Assembly: GCA_035526825.1 (NCBI GenBank) | Contig: DATLBT010000004.1 | Coordinates: 1-8,987, forward strand | Length of the DNA: 8,987 nt | Origin: JACPFV01 sp035526825 | Lineage (GTDB): Bacteria; Pseudomonadota; Gammaproteobacteria; Nevskiales; Nevskiaceae | Direction: 5' to 3' | Shown: piece after piece, positions 1-6,118 of the stretch | How the letters are laid out: each line of letters begins with the position of its first letter | Position numbering within the stretch: position 1 is the stretch's first letter | Position numbers and translations under genes: made by a program | The notes under the pieces: generated by a model | What the model saw: the letters and a program-made list of their open reading frames with translations, nothing else | Databases searched by the model: none | What the model was told of the DNA's origin: nothing

Positions 1-54
1 TGAACAGCAACAGCGTCTCCATGCGAAACCGCGGGCTCCCCGGTGAACTGCGCC

Positions 55-88
55 TACAATCCGGCGTCGAATCGCATCGTAACGGAAG
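55..88 (+). promoter_or_regulatory. Putative -10 box and Shine-Dalgarno site of the slt-cca operon
   Basis: TACAAT at 55-60 matches five of six bases of the sigma-70 -10 consensus and would start transcription near base 67, giving a leader of about 30 bases. I see no good -35 hexamer 16-18 bases upstream. GGAAG at 84-88 is a Shine-Dalgarno-like site 8 bases before the GTG at 97. It is the main reason for choosing that GTG over the in-frame GTG at 43, which would put the start codon upstream of the proposed promoter. Confidence 0.45.
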
Positions 89-96
89 ACCTGCGC

Positions 97-2064
97 GTGC
101 CCCGTCCCGTCCTGGCGCTGTTCCTGCTGTTGAGCTGCGGCAACGCGCTCGCGGCCGACGCGCCAGCGCCGGTGCGCGACGAGTTCCGCGCCGCGATGGA
201 CGCGATAGGCCAGCCAGCAAAAGCGCCTGACAGCGAGGCGCTGCGCCACTACCTGCTGTACCCCTACGTCGCCACCGCGCGGCTGCGCCAGGACCTCGCG
301 CGGGTGCCCGATCGCCAGCGCTCCGCAAGGATCGAGGCTCGCGTGCGCGCGCTGCTGGTCCGCGAGAACGGTGAGCCAGTGGCACGAGAGCTCCGGCGGG
401 AATGGCTCGGCTATCTCGCCGAGCGCGCGCTGTGGGACGAATTCCTGGCGGCTGCGCCGCAAGATCCGCTCGAGTTGCCGACCCTGGCGCTGAGCTGCCA
501 CGCCATCGCCGCGCGCAGGGCCAAGGGCCGCATGGAGGGCCTGCGCGACATCGCCGTCGACCTTTGGCTCGATGAAAAAAACACGCCGGCGGCCTGCGCA
601 TCGGTGTTCCGGTGGGTGGATTCCGCCGAGCAACTGACGCCGGCCGAGGTCGAGTGGCGCGCGCGCTTTGCGGCGCGCGAGCGCCTGCCGCCGCCCGCCG
701 CGCTCGCCAGCCTGGCGCCAGCGCGGCGCATGCTGATGGCGTACTGGGACCGGATGATGGCGCAGCCCGAGCGTGAGTTGCGGCTCTACGGATCCGGCGA
801 GCGGCCGGACGGCCTCGCACTGCTGCCCGATCCCGACACCGCGGAGGTCCTGCTGGAAGGGTTCACGCGTGTGTCGCGCCGCGATTCGCGCCAGTCACGC
901 CTGCTGTACGAATCACTGCGCGCGCTGCCATTCGACACCCTGCAGCGCGGGCGCCTGCAGCGCGACCATGCGCTCGGCCTGGCCTATGACTTCGATCTCG
1001 GCGCGCTCGAGCACTTCCGCGACATCCCCGACCTGTTGATGGACTCGACCGCGTACGAGTGGCGCGTGCGTGCCGCGCTGCTGCATCGGCAGTGGTTCTG
1101 GGCGCGGCGCTGGATCGAGGCGATGCCCGAGGACCTGCGCGCACAGCCGCGCTGGCAGTACTGGCTGGCGCGCGCGATGGAGCGGCGACAGCGCGACAAG
1201 GCACACGCGATCTACGCGCTGGTGGCGAAGGAACGCGAGTACCACGCCTTCCTTGCCGCCGAGCGGCTCGGTCGCAAGCCCGACATGCGGCCGGTTTCGC
1301 TGACGCCCGACACCGGGGCGCAGGAGGCACTGCTTGCCTTGCCCGCCGTGCAGCGCGCGCGTGAACTGTTCCTCGCCGAGTTGCCGGCGCTCGCGGGCAC
1401 CGAGCTGCGCCATGCGCTGCGCGACCGCACCGAAGCCGACAAGCTGCAAGCCGCGCTGTTGGTGGCGCGCTGGGGCTGGTTCGAGCCGGCGGTGCGCATC
1501 GTGTCCGAGCTTCAGAGTTGGGACGATCTCGAGCTGCGCTTCCCGTTGCCGTGGACGCCGGCGGTGGAAGCGGCCGCGACGGCCAGCGGCGTGCCGGCCG
1601 ACTGGCTTTACGCCGTGCTGCGCACTGAGAGCCTGTATGACCCGCGCGCCGTTTCGCGCGTCGGCGCGCTGGGCCTGCTGCAATTGATGCTGCCGACGGC
1701 GCGCACCGTTGCACGCGACGCCGGCATGCCGAGGCCAGAGCGCGACGACCTGTTCCAGCCTGAATTGAACCTGTCGCTGGGCTCTCGCTACCTCAGCCAG
1801 ATGCTGGAGCGCTTCAATGGCCGCTTGATCCTCGCGCTCGCGGCTTACAACGCCGGTCCGCACAAGGTGCCGGACTGGTTGCCCGAAACGCCGGTCGAGG
1901 CCGACATCTGGATCGAGAACATTCCCTACAACGAGACGCGTGCTTATGTGCAGCGCGCGCTGTCGAGCCTGGTGATCCTGTCGTGGCGCCGCAGCGGCCA
2001 GGCCGCAACCCTCGCCCCACTGTTGCAGCCAGTAGTCGCTCCTCGGCAGGATGCGAGCCCATGA
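97..2064 (+). CDS. slt: Soluble lytic murein transglycosylase, Slt70 type
   Basis: An exported enzyme predicted to cleave the MurNAc-GlcNAc bond of peptidoglycan in the periplasm, forming 1,6-anhydro-muropeptides during wall turnover. Numbered from GTG 97, the product is 655 residues, close to E. coli Slt70. Residues 1-20 form a short signal peptide (PRPVLALFLLLSC, then an ALA-A cleavage site). A long helical, arginine-rich region of about 480 residues follows, as expected for the Slt superhelical ring. The C-terminal goose-lysozyme-like domain has the catalytic Glu at residue 511 (in RTESLYDP), GLLQLM at 526-531 and AAYNAG at 582-587. A longer form starting at GTG 43 is open, but it would bury the signal peptide and lacks the GGAAG ribosome site. 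The TGA stop overlaps the cca ATG (ATGA), so the two genes are probably cotranscribed and translationally coupled. Family assignment is firm; whether it is a true Slt70 orthologue is inferred. Confidence 0.93.
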   Translation: MPRPVLALFLLLSCGNALAADAPAPVRDEFRAAMDAIGQPAKAPDSEALRHYLLYPYVATARLRQDLARVPDRQRSARIEARVRALLVRENGEPVARELRREWLGYLAERALWDEFLAAAPQDPLELPTLALSCHAIAARRAKGRMEGLRDIAVDLWLDEKNTPAACASVFRWVDSAEQLTPAEVEWRARFAARERLPPPAALASLAPARRMLMAYWDRMMAQPERELRLYGSGERPDGLALLPDPDTAEVLLEGFTRVSRRDSRQSRLLYESLRALPFDTLQRGRLQRDHALGLAYDFDLGALEHFRDIPDLLMDSTAYEWRVRAALLHRQWFWARRWIEAMPEDLRAQPRWQYWLARAMERRQRDKAHAIYALVAKEREYHAFLAAERLGRKPDMRPVSLTPDTGAQEALLALPAVQRARELFLAELPALAGTELRHALRDRTEADKLQAALLVARWGWFEPAVRIVSELQSWDDLELRFPLPWTPAVEAAATASGVPADWLYAVLRTESLYDPRAVSRVGALGLLQLMLPTARTVARDAGMPRPERDDLFQPELNLSLGSRYLSQMLERFNGRLILALAAYNAGPHKVPDWLPETPVEADIWIENIPYNETRAYVQRALSSLVILSWRRSGQAATLAPLLQPVVAPRQDASP

Positions 2065-3302
2065 AACGCTACGAAGTCGGCGGTGCGGTACGCGATGCGC
2101 TACTCGGGCTGCCCGTCGGCGAGCGCGACTGGGTGGTGACGGGCGCAACGCCGGAGGAGATGGTCACGGCCGGCTACAAGCCGGTCGGCAAGGATTTCCC
2201 GGTGTTCCTGCATCCGCAGACGAAGGAGGAGCATGCGCTGGCGCGCACCGAGCGCAAGAGCGGGCGCGGCTATCACGGTTTCACCTTCCACACCGGTCCC
2301 GAGGTCACGCTCGAGGACGACCTGAAGCGCCGCGACCTCACGGTCAACGCGATGGCGCGTACCGATGCCGGCGTGCTGGTCGACCCGCACGGCGGCCAGC
2401 GCGACCTCGCTGCGCGCGTGCTGCGCCACGTGTCCGAGGCCTTCGCCGAAGACCCGGTGCGCATCCTGCGCCTCGCGCGCTTCCACGCGCGCTTTGCGCC
2501 GCTGGGTTTCAAGGTTGCCGACGAAACGCTGGCGCTGATGCGCGGCATGGTCGAGGCCGGCGAGGCTGATGCACTGGTGCCCGAGCGTGTGTGGCAGGAG
2601 ACCGCGCGGGCGCTGATGCTCGATACGCCCAGCACTTTCTTCCAGACGCTGCGCGATTGCGGCGCGCTGGCGCGCGTGATGCCCGAGGTCGACGCGCTGT
2701 TCGGCGTGCCGCAGCGCGCCGACTACCACCCGGAGGTCGACACCGGCGTCCACACGTTGATGTGCGTCGACGTCAGCGCACGCATGGGCTTCTCGCTGCC
2801 GGTGCGCGTGAGCGCGCTGCTGCACGACCTCGGCAAGGCGCGCACGCCGCAGAGCGAGTGGCCGAGCCACAAGCAGCACGAGGCGCGCGGCGTGCCGCTG
2901 GTGAAGCAGTTCTGCGAGCGACTGCGCGTGCCGGCCGAGATGCGCGACCTCGCGGTGATCCATACCCGCGAGCACCTGATCGTGCACCTGGCCAAACAAC
3001 TGCGGCCCGAGACACTGCTGGAACTTCTCGAGCGCGTCGACCTGTTCCGCCGGCCCGATCGGTTCGAGCGCATGCTCGAGGCCTGCCTGTGCGATGCGCG
3101 CGGGCGCACCGGCTTCGAGGACTGTGACTACCCGCAGGTGGCGTACCTGCGCGAGGCGGCGCAGGTGGTGCTTGCAGTGCCGGTGCCCGTTGCGGACGAG
3201 CGCGGTCGCAAGCTGGAGGGTGCCGGTATCGGCATCGAACTCAAGCGCCTGCGGCTCGCGGCGCTGGAGCAGTGGGTCGCACGGAAGCGCATAACGCCTT
3301 AG
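2061..3302 (+). CDS. cca: Multifunctional CCA-adding tRNA nucleotidyltransferase with HD phosphohydrolase domain
   Basis: Adds or repairs the 3' CCA end of tRNAs in the cytoplasm using CTP and ATP. The 413-residue product matches E. coli Cca (412) along its whole length. The class II nucleotidyltransferase head has GGAVRD at 7-12, then ERDW at 21-24, where E. coli has DRDW, so the first metal-binding acidic residue is Glu rather than Asp. PVFLHPQTKEEHALARTERKSG and LKRRDLTVNAMA blocks follow, then EDPVRILRLARF. The HD domain begins with HDLGK at 255-259, the site linked in E. coli Cca to phosphatase and 2',3'-cyclic phosphodiesterase activity. This HD-bearing form is typical of beta- and gammaproteobacteria. 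The ATG overlaps the slt stop by 4 bases, with AGGA at 2048-2051 as ribosome site. An upstream in-frame extension is open but lies inside slt and has no homology. It converges on uppP across 52 bases. Confidence 0.97.
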   Translation: MKRYEVGGAVRDALLGLPVGERDWVVTGATPEEMVTAGYKPVGKDFPVFLHPQTKEEHALARTERKSGRGYHGFTFHTGPEVTLEDDLKRRDLTVNAMARTDAGVLVDPHGGQRDLAARVLRHVSEAFAEDPVRILRLARFHARFAPLGFKVADETLALMRGMVEAGEADALVPERVWQETARALMLDTPSTFFQTLRDCGALARVMPEVDALFGVPQRADYHPEVDTGVHTLMCVDVSARMGFSLPVRVSALLHDLGKARTPQSEWPSHKQHEARGVPLVKQFCERLRVPAEMRDLAVIHTREHLIVHLAKQLRPETLLELLERVDLFRRPDRFERMLEACLCDARGRTGFEDCDYPQVAYLREAAQVVLAVPVPVADERGRKLEGAGIGIELKRLRLAALEQWVARKRITP

Positions 3303-3305
3303 CTG

Positions 3306-3351
3306 TTTTGGGTGGGGTCAGGGTCTTGAACACAAAAGCCCCACCACAAAA
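3306..3351. repeat. Palindromic element with TGGGGTCAG motif in the cca/uppP convergent gap
   Basis: TTTTG-GGTGGGG (3306-3317) pairs with CCCCACC-A-CAAAA (3339-3351): twelve base pairs with one bulged A and a 21-base loop. TGGGGTCAG at 3313-3321 recurs exactly at 4907-4915 in the other convergent gap. An alternative reading is a decayed copy of a longer palindrome: GGGGTCAGGGTCTTG (3314-3328), a short loop, then an incomplete return arm CAAAAGCCCC (3333-3342). The T-run is on the 5' side and the A-run on the 3' side of the stem on both strands, the reverse of an intrinsic terminator, so a REP- or MITE-like origin is a better explanation. It fills most of the 52-bp gap. Confidence 0.6.
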
Positions 3352-3354
3352 GCG

Positions 3355-4137
3355 TTACAAAAGCGCCAGCAGCAGCGCGCCCGCCGCGATCCGATACCAC
3401 GCGAACGGCGTGAAACGGTGCGCCTGGATGTAGGCCAGCAGCCACTTCACCGCCACGAATGCCATGACCGCCGACACCACGAAGCCCACCGCGAGGTCCA
3501 GCAGCGGCTCGCTCGCGAGCTGGCCGTCCTGGACCGCGTCGAGCGTTTCCAGCGCGGTGGCCGCGAACATGGTCGGGATGCCGAGCAGGAAGGCGAACTC
3601 CGCCGCGGCCGGGCGCGAGGTGCAGCCGGCCAGCATCGCGGCGAAGATCGTCGCCGCCGAGCGCGAGGTGCCGGGGAAAACCGCAGCGAGGACCTGTGCG
3701 AGCCCGACCACGACCGCCACCGTCCAGGTGATCCGTTCGCTGGGCGGCTTGTTCGCGACGAGCGCCTCGACCGCGAAGATGACGAAGCCGCCCACGATCA
3801 GTGCCCAGGCGACCGGCGCCATCGACTTTGGCAGCTCGAGCCCGAGTTTCTTGGCAATGAAACCGCCGATGCAGGTCAGGCCGAAGGCCGCGCCGAGCTT
3901 GAGCGCGTAATCGCGATTGGCCGGCTGGAAGAAGCCCACGCTCAGGTCCAGCAGCCGGCGCCAGTAGATCAGCACCACGGCGCAGATCGCGCCAGCCTGG
4001 ATGGCGATGTTGAACAAATCCGAGCGCCGCCCGAGCCAATGCTCGGCGATGAGCAGGTGCCCGGTGCTGGAGATCGGCAGGAACTCGGTGATGCCCTCGA
4101 TGATGCCGAGGACGATGACTTCGATGAGGTTTTCCAC
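3355..4137 (-). CDS. uppP: Undecaprenyl-diphosphatase (UppP/BacA family)
   Basis: An integral inner-membrane enzyme that removes a phosphate from undecaprenyl pyrophosphate, recycling the lipid carrier for peptidoglycan and other surface polymers; overexpression of the family gives bacitracin resistance. The 260-residue product is slightly shorter than E. coli BacA (273) and almost wholly hydrophobic. It shows both family signatures: EGITEFLPISSTGHL at 14-28, with the conserved Glu pair E14 and E18 and H27, and PGTSRSAATI at 155-164 with the catalytic Arg at 159. Many family members have Gly where this has A161. The GTG start at 4137 is effectively forced: an in-frame TAG lies 9 bases upstream and no other start codon precedes the EGITEF motif. 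No Shine-Dalgarno is visible; a -10-like hexamer lies 8 bases upstream, so the mRNA may be leaderless. It is divergent from the pteridine reductase gene. Confidence 0.95.
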   Translation of the reverse strand: MENLIEVIVLGIIEGITEFLPISSTGHLLIAEHWLGRRSDLFNIAIQAGAICAVVLIYWRRLLDLSVGFFQPANRDYALKLGAAFGLTCIGGFIAKKLGLELPKSMAPVAWALIVGGFVIFAVEALVANKPPSERITWTVAVVVGLAQVLAAVFPGTSRSAATIFAAMLAGCTSRPAAAEFAFLLGIPTMFAATALETLDAVQDGQLASEPLLDLAVGFVVSAVMAFVAVKWLLAYIQAHRFTPFAWYRIAAGALLLALL

Positions 4138-4158
4138 AGCGCGCTAGGATACTTGGGA
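4138..4158. promoter_or_regulatory. Compact divergent promoter between uppP and the pteridine reductase gene
   Basis: Only 21 bases separate the two start codons. TAGGAT (4145-4150, + strand) and TATCCT (4151-4146, - strand) each match four of six -10 consensus bases and overlap almost completely. Each ends exactly 8 bases before its own start codon, so transcription would begin at or next to the ATG (4159) and the GTG (4137). The -35 elements would lie inside the opposite gene. On the minus strand TTGGCG with a 15-base spacer is a weak candidate; on the plus strand none is convincing. Neither gene has a usable Shine-Dalgarno site. The promoter itself is inferred. Confidence 0.4.
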
Positions 4159-4896
4159 ATGCCAAACGCCAAGGTCGCCCTCGTCACCGGAGCCGCGCGC
4201 CGCATCGGCGCGGCGATCGCGCGCGAGCTGCATGCCTGCGGCTGGAACGTCGTGCTGCATTACCGGGCCTCGGGCGGGGAGGCGCGCGCGCTGGCCGGCG
4301 AGCTCAATCGCGCGCGCAGCGACACCGCGCATTGCATCCGCGCAAACCTGCTGGACCTGAAGGCGGTGGCCAAGCTCGCCGCCGAAGCGCATGAGCGCTG
4401 GGGCCGGCTCGACGGGCTGGTGAATAATGCGTCGAGCTATTACAAGACTCCGTTGGAGACGCTCAGGGAAGAGCAGTTCGACGACCTCGTCGGCAGCAAC
4501 CTGCGCGCGCCATTGTTCCTGAGCCAGGCCTGCGCGAAGCGCATGAAGGCCGGCGGGGCCATCGTCAACATCGCCGACATCCACGCGCATGCGCCGATGA
4601 AGGGCTACTCCGCTTACTGCGCGGCGAAGGCCGGGTTGGTATCCATCACCGAGTCGCTGGCGCGCGAGCTGGCGCCGGACATCCGCGTCAATGCGGTCGC
4701 GCCCGGTCATGTGCTGTGGGCGGAAGCGAGCACCATGACCGCCGCGCAGCGCGATGCGGAGGTGGCGCGGATCCCACTGAAGCGCCTGGTAAAGCCGGAG
4801 GAGATCGCGGCGGCGGCGGCGTTCCTGCTGTCACCGGCGGCGGGCGCCATCACGGGCGCGATCTTGCCCGTCGACGGCGGTTTGAGGCTTAGCTGA
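4159..4896 (+). CDS. Pteridine reductase, PTR1/FolM-like short-chain dehydrogenase
   Basis: Predicted cytoplasmic NADPH-dependent reductase of pterins (dihydromonapterin or dihydrobiopterin to the tetrahydro form, possibly dihydrofolate). The 245-residue protein is a single Rossmann-fold SDR domain. The cofactor motif is TGAARRIG at 10-17, i.e. TGxxxRxG, the Arg-containing variant characteristic of PTR1 and FolM rather than the usual TGxxxGxG. NNAS lies at 89-92. The catalytic set appears to be D140, Y153 and K157: Asp replaces the usual SDR Ser, with the same 13- and 4-residue spacings as D181, Y194 and K198 of Leishmania PTR1. VAPGHVLWAE (180-189) and VDGG (238-241) near the C-terminus also fit bacterial pteridine reductases. 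The ATG gives the expected short N-terminus, but GGGA touches it directly, so no normal ribosome site exists; a leaderless message is possible. Exact substrate is not decided by sequence. Confidence 0.88.
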   Translation: MPNAKVALVTGAARRIGAAIARELHACGWNVVLHYRASGGEARALAGELNRARSDTAHCIRANLLDLKAVAKLAAEAHERWGRLDGLVNNASSYYKTPLETLREEQFDDLVGSNLRAPLFLSQACAKRMKAGGAIVNIADIHAHAPMKGYSAYCAAKAGLVSITESLARELAPDIRVNAVAPGHVLWAEASTMTAAQRDAEVARIPLKRLVKPEEIAAAAAFLLSPAAGAITGAILPVDGGLRLS

Positions 4897-4906
4897 GTCA
4901 ACTCAC

Positions 4907-4973
4907 TGGGGTCAGAGGTTATCTACATAACTACGGCAGGTGGACGTAGTGTTGTAGACAACCTCTGACCCTA
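4907..4973. repeat. Long near-perfect palindrome (REPIN/MITE-like) in the reductase/ada convergent gap
   Basis: GGGTCAGAGGTT (4909-4920) is perfectly repeated inverted as AACCTCTGACCC (4960-4971). Inside it, after one mismatch, TCTACA (4922-4927) pairs with TGTAGA (4953-4958). After two more mismatches, ACTACG (4930-4935) pairs with CGTAGT (4945-4950), leaving a 9-base loop. That is 24 base pairs in a 63-bp palindrome. The outermost bases, TG at 4907-4908 and TA at 4972-4973, extend the symmetry with one G:T. No T-run follows on either strand, so it is not a classic intrinsic terminator, though such a stable hairpin could still affect 3' ends. It shares TGGGGTCAG with 3313-3321. The right end supplies the TAG stop codon of ada. 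GGGGTCAG-ended palindromes resemble REP-family repeats mobilised by RAYT transposases; none is encoded here. Confidence 0.85.
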
Positions 4974-6041
4974 TCCGGCAACTTTTTCCTGCAGGGGCAG
5001 TTGGCCCTGCTCCAGCGACAGTAGCGCCTGCTTGCGCCACAACCCGCCGCCGTAGCCGCCGAGCTTGCCGCCCTTGTTCACCACGCGGTGGCAGGGGATC
5101 ACGATGCAGATGCGGTTGAGGCCATTGGTCGTGCCGACCGCGCGGACCGCCGCTGCCGAGCCGACGCGCCGCGCGATGTCCTCGTAGGAGCACGTCTCGC
5201 CGTAGGGAATCTCGAGCAGCGCGTTCCACACCTTCTGCTGGAACTCGGTGCCGGGATAGTTCAGCGGCACGCTGAAGTCGCGGCGCTTGCCCGCGAAATA
5301 CTCCGCGAGCTCGCGCTTGAGCCTGGCCAGGTGCTCGTTCTCGCCGGGGATGATCGGCGCCTTGAGGCGGCGGCGCAGCGTTTCGAACTGCGCCTCGAGC
5401 ATGCGGCGCTCGGTGAATTCGAGCAGCACCACCGCGCGCGAGTTGGCTGCGGCGACCAGCGGCCCGATCGGACTGTCGAGCCAGGTCACGCGTACGCAGT
5501 CGGCGTCCTTCGCGCTGCCCGGCGCGGCGCCGAAGGCCTTGGCGAAGGCCTCGCGGAACCCGCTCTGTGATTCGTAACCCTGGCCCATCGCAACTTCGTC
5601 CATGGCAATTCCTTGCTTGATCTGCTCGAAGGCGCGCCCCAGCCGCCGCGCGCGCGCGTAAGCCTGGAACGTCATGCCGTAATGCTTGATGAAGTGCCGG
5701 CGCGCGCGCGCCGGGTCGATGCCGAACCTGCGCAACTGCGCATTGCGCACGCGCGACTCGGGGTCACTTTCGATGCGCGCCAGCAGCCGCTGCACCCAGG
5801 CCGGGGCCTGGCCGCCGGCCTCCAGCGGATGGCAGCGCTTGCAGGGCCGGTAGCCGGCAAACGAAGCCTCGCGCACCGAGGCGAAATACTCGACGTTGCG
5901 CGCCAGCGGCTTCTTCGCGCTGCACGACGGCCGACAGAAAATCCCGGTCGTGCGCACGCCGAAATAAAACAGCCCGTCGTAGCCGCCATCGCGGCGGCTC
6001 CAGGCGCGGTGCATTTCGGGGATGGAAGGCAAGGCGTTCAT
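4971..6041 (-). CDS. ada: Ada: adaptive-response regulator and methylated-DNA-protein-cysteine methyltransferase
   Basis: A DNA alkylation sensor and suicidal repair protein. In the family the N-terminal zinc site accepts a methyl group from DNA methylphosphotriesters, which turns the AraC-type domain into an activator, and the C-terminal domain removes methyl groups from O6-methylguanine. The 356-residue length matches E. coli Ada (354). The zinc-site cysteines are C36, C40 (FCRPSC), C67 and C70 (PCKRC). An AraC-like helix-turn-helix region spans roughly 95-175, and the methyltransferase domain from about 183 has IPCHRVV at 315-321 with active Cys317. Motifs for all activities are intact. 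The ATG at 6041 has no Shine-Dalgarno upstream; TAGCAT (6057-6052) is a weak -10 candidate that would leave a leader of only a few bases. It lies 77 bases downstream of the TANGO2-like gene behind a probable terminator. Its TAG stop lies at the edge of the 4909-4971 palindrome. A GCGC-containing sequence at 6072-6079 could resemble an Ada box, but this is weak. Confidence 0.94.
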   Translation of the reverse strand: MNALPSIPEMHRAWSRRDGGYDGLFYFGVRTTGIFCRPSCSAKKPLARNVEYFASVREASFAGYRPCKRCHPLEAGGQAPAWVQRLLARIESDPESRVRNAQLRRFGIDPARARRHFIKHYGMTFQAYARARRLGRAFEQIKQGIAMDEVAMGQGYESQSGFREAFAKAFGAAPGSAKDADCVRVTWLDSPIGPLVAAANSRAVVLLEFTERRMLEAQFETLRRRLKAPIIPGENEHLARLKRELAEYFAGKRRDFSVPLNYPGTEFQQKVWNALLEIPYGETCSYEDIARRVGSAAAVRAVGTTNGLNRICIVIPCHRVVNKGGKLGGYGGGLWRKQALLSLEQGQLPLQEKVAG

Positions 6042-6084
6042 GGCGGGAGAAATGCTAAGCCCGGGCCGCGGAGCGCGCTACCGG

Positions 6085-6110
6085 AAAAACGACAACATAT
6101 TCGTTGTCTT
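6085..6110 (-). terminator. Probable intrinsic terminator after the TANGO2-like gene
   Basis: Read on the minus strand, GACAAC (6108-6103), a 6-base AT-rich loop and GTTGTC (6096-6091) form a perfect 6-bp stem, followed by G and five T's (6089-6085). Two A's before the stem could pair with the first T's around a bulged G. It begins about 10 bases after the TGA stop at 6121-6119, the expected place for a terminator. The stem is short and half AT, so termination may be partial. The same inverted repeat lies some 50-65 bases before the ada start and could instead be an operator; the T-run favours the terminator reading. Confidence 0.6.
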
Positions 6111-6118
6111 GGCCCCGC

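Noticed and set aside
1..22. Possible divergent gene start on the minus strand (ATG at 22-20, reading METLLLF to the window edge).
   Set aside because: Only seven codons are visible, and the nearest purine-rich site (GGGGAG) is about 13 bases upstream. A divergent gene is plausible but cannot be supported from this much sequence.
913..2148. 411-codon minus-strand open frame opposite slt.
   Set aside because: It is antisense to a well-supported gene, has low-complexity Arg/Ala/His-rich composition and no recognisable domain. Such frames are expected in GC-rich coding DNA.
3303..3354. Bidirectional intrinsic terminator between cca and uppP.
   Set aside because: There is a stem, but the T-run is on its 5' side and the A-run on its 3' side on either strand, so no U-tract follows the hairpin. 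I annotate it as a repeat instead.
3418..4158. In-frame upstream extension of the pteridine reductase running through the antisense of uppP.
   Set aside because: The translated extension is low-complexity, charged sequence with no family resemblance, and it overlaps uppP fully. The ATG at 4159 gives the normal reductase N-terminus.
5760..5766. A further GGGGTCA word within ada.
   Set aside because: It is inside conserved coding sequence, lacks the following G of the shared 9-mer and has no inverted partner nearby. It is probably chance.
6072..6079. AGCGCGCT palindrome upstream of ada, also found at 4138-4145 before uppP, suggesting a shared operator.
   Set aside because: The same 8-mer occurs inside coding sequence (for example 2811-2818 in cca), and GCGC-rich words are frequent throughout this DNA.
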